A stretch of DNA of 64,000 nucleotides from Thiohalocapsa sp. PB-PSB1 (GTDB lineage: Bacteria > Pseudomonadota > Gammaproteobacteria > Chromatiales > Chromatiaceae), in assembly GCA_016745215.1 (NCBI GenBank), contig CP050890.1, positions 3,472,001 to 3,536,000 on the forward strand, written 5' to 3'. The notes beneath the pieces are model-generated. The model ran no database searches. It was given only the letters and a program-made list of their open reading frames with translations, and had not been told where the DNA came from. A program made the translations under genes and the position numbers. Positions 60,233-64,000 of this stretch are shown here, piece by piece. Position 1 is the stretch's first letter; each line of letters starts with the position of its first letter.

Positions 60233-61213
60233 ATGGAGACAAACAACCGTGGCAGTGATGCATCGACAGTCGGATTCGGGAGCAAGGTCGAGATCGTAGC
60301 GATCCCGGCTTCATTGGCCGGGCAGCGCATCGATAATTTCCTGATCACGCATCTCAAGGGCGTACCAAGGAGTTTGATCTATAAGTTGCTGCGACGTGGT
60401 GAGGTGCGCGTCAACAAAGGCCGTGTGAAGCCAGCCCACCGGCTCTCGGAGGGCGATCTCGTGCGTCTGCCGCCGGTGCGCCGCGGCGAGGAGGCAGCGC
60501 CCGCGCCGCCGCCCATCGGCATGCTCCGCGATCTGTCCGAGGCAATTTTATACGAGGATGAGCGCTTATTGGTGCTGAACAAACCGTCCGGGATCGCCGT
60601 GCATGGCGGCAGCGGCATCAGCGCTGGCATCATTGAGGTTCTACGCGCCAGCCGACCCGACGGCGAGCTGGAATTAGTCCACCGGCTGGACCGCGATACT
60701 TCCGGATGCCTGCTGATCAGTAAGCGGCGCGCTGCATTACGCTCACTGCATCAACAGATGCGAGACGGCATGATCGACAAGCGTTATCAGACGCTGCTGG
60801 CCGGTGCTTTGCCACAGCGCGTGATACAGGTCGATTTGCCATTGCGAAAGAATCAGTTGCGTGGCGGCGAACGCATGGTGCAGATAGATCGAACTGATGG
60901 CAAGCCCGCACGTACTTTTTTTCGCCAGGTCGCCCGTTATTCCAACGCGACGCTGGCAGACGTAAAACTCTACAGCGGTCGTACACATCAAATCCGCGTG
61001 CATGCCGCGAGTTTGGGCGCACCAGTCGCTGGCGACGATAAGTATGGCGATCTGGCGGCCAATCAGGGGTTTCGGAAGCTAGGTTTAAAGCGCTTGTTTT
61101 TACACGCGATTGCTCTTACTTTTTCGCCTCGCGAAGGCATGGCTGAAATCTGTGTGGAAGCACCGTTACCACCGAGTCTCATGGCCTTTCTCCGTCGGCT
61201 TGAGGATACCTGA
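60233..61213 (+). CDS. rluC: 23S rRNA pseudouridine(955/2504/2580) synthase
   Basis: 326 residues from ATG at 60233. A TTG two codons earlier is possible. The S4-like RNA-binding domain (QRIDNFLITHLKGVPRSLIY ... GEVRVNKGRVK) is followed by the RluA-family catalytic motif VHRLDRDTSGCLL with Asp153, and GRTHQIRVHAASLGAPVAGD. It isomerises uridines in 23S rRNA domains II/V. It is divergent from rne as in E. coli, and its stop codon overlaps the start of the HAD phosphatase gene. Confidence 0.96.
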   Translation: METNNRGSDASTVGFGSKVEIVAIPASLAGQRIDNFLITHLKGVPRSLIYKLLRRGEVRVNKGRVKPAHRLSEGDLVRLPPVRRGEEAAPAPPPIGMLRDLSEAILYEDERLLVLNKPSGIAVHGGSGISAGIIEVLRASRPDGELELVHRLDRDTSGCLLISKRRAALRSLHQQMRDGMIDKRYQTLLAGALPQRVIQVDLPLRKNQLRGGERMVQIDRTDGKPARTFFRQVARYSNATLADVKLYSGRTHQIRVHAASLGAPVAGDDKYGDLAANQGFRKLGLKRLFLHAIALTFSPREGMAEICVEAPLPPSLMAFLRRLEDT

Positions 61214-61872
61214 TGAAGTACCAACTGCTCGTGTTCGATTGGGATGGAACCTTGGTGGATTCCGCTGCCAGAATCATCGCCAGTCTCAGCGCTGCTTTTA
61301 ATGACGTCGGTGTTGAAGCACCGACAGTGAAACAATGCCGTGATGTCATCGGCCTCGGCCTTGAACAGGCCCTGTTACGTTTGTCCCCGTACACGTCGGT
61401 AGACGTGCGCAAAACCCTGATGCAACGCTACCGGCATCACTATCTGGAAGCAAACGATACGCCGACACCGCTGTTCGCAGGCGTAGCCGATGTCGTTGCC
61501 GGGCTGCACGCCGATGGATATCTGATGGCAATTGCCACCGGCAAGAGCCGGCGAGGCCTGCATGCAGAACTGCCGGCAAGTGGTCTTGAGCAATGCTTCC
61601 ATGCAACGCGCTGTGCGGATGATGCGCCGTCCAAACCTCATCCGCAAATGCTCACAGAATTAATGGATGAACTTGGAGTCAGTGCCGCGCACAGTCTAAT
61701 GATCGGAGATACCGAATACGATCTGCAGATGGCTGGCAATGCGGGAGTCGATGCCGTTGCGGTCAGCTGCGGGGCTCACGAGTCGGAGCGCTTGCTGGCA
61801 TTGAATCCCCTGATTTGTTTAGGGGGCGTTCACGCGTTGCCGGATTGGCTCGCCGAGCAGACGACTGGTTGA
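61213..61872 (+). CDS. HAD-superfamily phosphatase (phosphoglycolate phosphatase-like)
   Basis: 219 residues. Motif I is FDWDGTLVDS (8-17) with the nucleophilic Asp. Motif II is IATGKSRRGL, motif III the Lys in PSKPHPQML, and motif IV IGDTEYDLQMAGNAG. It has a cap domain of the Gph/PGP type. The substrate is unproven. Homologues next to rluC are often annotated as phosphoglycolate phosphatase or a nucleotide phosphatase. The one-base overlap TGATG with rluC indicates coupling. Confidence 0.92.
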   Translation: MKYQLLVFDWDGTLVDSAARIIASLSAAFNDVGVEAPTVKQCRDVIGLGLEQALLRLSPYTSVDVRKTLMQRYRHHYLEANDTPTPLFAGVADVVAGLHADGYLMAIATGKSRRGLHAELPASGLEQCFHATRCADDAPSKPHPQMLTELMDELGVSAAHSLMIGDTEYDLQMAGNAGVDAVAVSCGAHESERLLALNPLICLGGVHALPDWLAEQTTG

Positions 61873-61990
61873 TGCCTTCCGATCGCCGATCCAACCCAAT
61901 GGCCTTGTGGTCCCATGAGCTATCGGTTCGATAACCCACGGCACCATCACCGTATTCTCTATTCACTGTCCAGTTGGAACAGTCTCTACT

Positions 61991-62977
61991 ATGAATCTCA
62001 AATTCTGGGCGCAGCCCGAGAGCGACATGCCCGCCGTCGATGACCCCGGCTGGGAGCGAGCTTTAATCAACAAGATGGCCGTCGAATTTTTGCGCGAGCA
62101 ACGGCGGAGCCGGCGCTGGGGGATCATCTTCAAGGTCGGTATCCTGTTGTATTTACTCCTGCTGGCCGGCGTCTACTTCATAGGCGGCTTGAGCGATTCG
62201 ATCGGTAGCGGCGGCAAACATACCGCATTGGTCGAGTTGGAGGGCGCCATCGCCCCAGGCGCCGATGCAAGCGCTGATCAGCTTGTCGGTGGATTGCGAA
62301 AAGCATTCGAGGCAGACCAGTCCGAGGGCGTTATTTTACGCATCAACAGCCCTGGCGGCAGCCCGGTGCAGTCCGGTTATGTCAGCGACGAGATCCACCG
62401 ACTCCGGGAAAAATATCCCGACAAGCCAATCTATGCTGTAGCCAGCGACATCTGTGCATCGGGCGCCTACTATATCGCTGCTGCCACCGACAAGATTTAT
62501 GTCAACAAGGCGACATTGATCGGTTCCATCGGTGTACGACTCGACAGCTTCGGCTTTCAGCGAGCGATGGAAGATCTGGGAATCCAGCGCCGATTGCTGA
62601 CCGCCGGTGAGCACAAGGCCATCCTTGATCCTTTCTCGCCGCAGAGGGAGTTCGACAAAGTTTTTTTACAGGGATTGCTCGACGACCTACATGAACAATT
62701 CATTACCGCCGTCAAAGACGGGCGCGGGGAACGCCTGAAAGGCGGAGACGAGCTGTTCAGCGGCCTGTTCTGGACCGGCGAGCAGAGTGTCGAGCTTGGT
62801 CTCAGCGATGACATCGGCAGCAGCAGTTTTGTGGCTCGCGAGGTCATTGGTGCCGAGGACATCGTCATCTACAGCCAGAAGCAGGATCTGCTCGAGCGCA
62901 TCAGCGACCGGATCGGTGCTTCGTTGGCTGCCGCTCTGACGCAATTGGTCGGCATGCATGGCACCATCCGATACTAA
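61991..62977 (+). CDS. sppA: signal peptide peptidase SppA (short form, S49)
   Basis: 328 residues. There is one N-terminal membrane helix (GIIFKVGILLYLLLLAGVYF, about 45-64). The S49 protease domain has RINSPGGSPVQSGYVSDEI and CASGAYYIAAATDKIYVN, with Ser157 as the likely nucleophile and a nearby Lys as base, then LIGSIGVRL. It degrades signal peptides left in the membrane after protein export. The stop codon TAA is the first unit of a downstream GCCGATACTAAG tandem repeat. Confidence 0.95.
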   Translation: MNLKFWAQPESDMPAVDDPGWERALINKMAVEFLREQRRSRRWGIIFKVGILLYLLLLAGVYFIGGLSDSIGSGGKHTALVELEGAIAPGADASADQLVGGLRKAFEADQSEGVILRINSPGGSPVQSGYVSDEIHRLREKYPDKPIYAVASDICASGAYYIAAATDKIYVNKATLIGSIGVRLDSFGFQRAMEDLGIQRRLLTAGEHKAILDPFSPQREFDKVFLQGLLDDLHEQFITAVKDGRGERLKGGDELFSGLFWTGEQSVELGLSDDIGSSSFVAREVIGAEDIVIYSQKQDLLERISDRIGASLAAALTQLVGMHGTIRY

Positions 62978-63033
62978 GGCCGATACTAAGGCCGATACTA
63001 AGGCCGATACTAAGGCCGATACTAAGGCCGGTA
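62965..63033 (+). repeat. 12-bp tandem repeat GCCGATACTAAG at the sppA stop
   Basis: About five to six copies of CCGATACTAAGG begin within the last codons and stop codon of sppA and run up to a MITE-like element at 63034. On the minus strand the repeat encodes SALVSALV, an artefact. Confidence 0.85.
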
Positions 63034-63196
63034 TTAAGGCGATTTCTGTCGAGGAATAGACCACCTGGCATATCTTCTCGCCCGGCCTCGACGGCGCGGC
63101 AACCTACCCATAGAGCGACCATGGGCGGACTCCCACTGCGCGAAGGCGAACGAGAATCCGACGCCAGTTGGTAGGTTTTCTCCGGCAATCGCCTAA
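63034..63196. mobile_element. MITE-like AAGGCGATT element, copy 3 (163 bp)
   Basis: The left end TTAAGGCGATTTCTGTCGAG and right end CCGGCAATCGCCTAA are inverted. The inside shares GACCACCTGGC, CCATAGAGCGACCATGGGCG and GCGAACGAGAATCCGACGCC with the other copies. The right end overlaps the stop codon of maf (63193-63195). Confidence 0.7.
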
Positions 63197-63783
63197 TCCG
63201 TCAATACGTCGATCCCCAGACTGGCCAACATATCGATCAATCGAATCAATGGTAATCCGATGAGCGCATTCGGATCATCTCCCTCGAGCCTTTTGAACAG
63301 CGTGATGCCAAGACCCTCGGATTGAAAACTGCCGGCACAGCCGAAGGGTTGTTCGCGATCGACATAAGCTTCGATCTGCTGACGGGTCAACGTTCGGAAA
63401 TGTACCTTGTAAGGCTCGCAATGGATTTGCATCCGATCGCTGGCCGCATCAAGCAGACACAGACCGGTGCGAAACAGTACGGTTCGCCCAGAGGACTGCT
63501 CCAATTGCCGAATCGCACATTCGCGATTACCGGGCTTACCGAGTAGACTACCGCCAATGCTTGCGACCTGATCAGAGCCGATGATCAGGGCGTCGGGGTA
63601 ATCCGCTGCGACTGCGCGCGCCTTGGCTTCGGCGAGTCGTAGGACCAATGCCTGAGCCGACTCTGCGGCGAATGGTTGTTCCTCGACATTCGGTGATGCC
63701 ACACCGAATGCAAGGCCCAGGCGCTGGAGTAGTTCGCGCCGGAATGGCGAGGTGGATGCGAGGATCAATCGTCTGGAAGGCAT
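63193..63783 (-). CDS. Maf-like nucleoside triphosphate pyrophosphatase (YceF type)
   Basis: 196 residues from MPSRRLILASTSPFRRELLQ. In-frame codons upstream to 63852 are rejected because the family begins at the S-x-S-P-x-R motif. IIGSDQVASIGGSLLGKPG carries the catalytic Asp region, and EPYKVHFRTLTRQQIEAYVD the second conserved block. YceF-type Maf proteins hydrolyse 7-methyl-GTP and related nucleotides. It is convergent with sppA across a repeat and MITE-like element. Confidence 0.93.
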   Translation of the reverse strand: MPSRRLILASTSPFRRELLQRLGLAFGVASPNVEEQPFAAESAQALVLRLAEAKARAVAADYPDALIIGSDQVASIGGSLLGKPGNRECAIRQLEQSSGRTVLFRTGLCLLDAASDRMQIHCEPYKVHFRTLTRQQIEAYVDREQPFGCAGSFQSEGLGITLFKRLEGDDPNALIGLPLIRLIDMLASLGIDVLTD

Positions 63784-63856
63784 GGAAGCAGGGAATTTGG
63801 TTCTGCAAGTTGTTATGGCTGTCTCTGCCGAACAGTTGTTTCTGCTGAACAAACGT

Positions 63857-64000
63857 TCAGCGGACCCAATCGATCAAATAAAGCAGCGGATCTTCAATGT
63901 CGCTCTCGCTGTGCACGCGACCGTGAACGCTGTGGCCGGCCCGCTGGACGCTACTAGGGTCTCCGGTCAACAGCGGATGCCAGCTCGGCAGTGGGCGGCC
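63857..64000 (-). CDS. C-terminal part of a YcgN-like (UPF0260) cysteine-cluster protein
   Basis: Minus-strand frame entering from the window edge and ending at the stop 63857-63859. It encodes GRPLPSWHPLLTGDPSSVQR, then AGHSVHGRVHSE and DPLLYLIDWVR. The pattern L-x-x-WHPL-SGD-x-x-SVH-x-AG-x-SVRGRV matches the end of UPF0260/YcgN proteins as I recall it. The Cys-rich N-terminal part lies beyond the window. Confidence 0.7.
   Translation of the reverse strand, partial: GRPLPSWHPLLTGDPSSVQRAGHSVHGRVHSESDIEDPLLYLIDWVR

Overview
The window reads as a chromosomal segment of a GC-rich gammaproteobacterium. Evidence is efp next to epmA, divergent rne and rluC, a three-gene aceE-aceF-lpdA cluster, sthA, a YcgN-type protein and an E. 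coli-like tRNA-Arg(ACG). The abundance of short palindromes, MITE-like elements and short tandem repeats recalls purple sulfur bacteria (Chromatiaceae). No photosynthesis or sulfur gene is present, so that placement is inference.

Layout. 1-631: start of a cytochrome b561-like membrane protein. 836-2470: tandem array of a 203-bp unit built on a REP-like palindrome. 2630-26621: a type III CRISPR-Cas island. On the minus strand the island holds (transcribed right to left) an HD-less cas10, three large RAMP genes that each look like fused subunits, a Cas6-reverse transcriptase-Cas1 fusion, cas2, a leader with a short array, and a 916-aa protein with a DHH phosphodiesterase domain at the N terminus and a CorA-like two-helix membrane domain at the C terminus. 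To the right are 323-bp tandem units that each carry one CRISPR repeat and one REP palindrome, a 2713-bp IS, and a second array of 40 repeats split by an IS5-family element. 26622-27969: a second leader followed by scars of cas2, the reverse transcriptase and the large RAMP gene, in the same order as the intact locus. I read this as the remains of a duplicated system. 28-33 kb: an asparaginase-like gene, a GNAT gene, pseudogenes and MITEs, ending at the tRNA-Arg. 33-64 kb: mostly housekeeping genes (mazG, nudix, ispG, pyruvate dehydrogenase, efp/epmA, LMW phosphatase, a glycosyltransferase/sulfotransferase operon, rne, rluC, gph-like, sppA, maf) plus a broken sthA.

How the CRISPR genes are likely to work together. 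The RT-Cas1/Cas2 pair would add spacers, possibly from RNA. The Cas6 domain would cut array transcripts and leave the 8-nt handle GTTGAAAC. The RAMP/Cas10 complex would bind target RNA and make a nucleotide second messenger. The DHH-CorA protein would sense it in the membrane and also degrade it. Most readable spacers look like sense-strand coding sequence, so their crRNAs would be antisense to mRNA. One spacer (24844-24875) contains the 8-nt crRNA handle joined to 17 nt of the neighbouring spacer, as expected if a processed crRNA had been captured. These two points and the DHH-CorA fusion are the items most worth checking.
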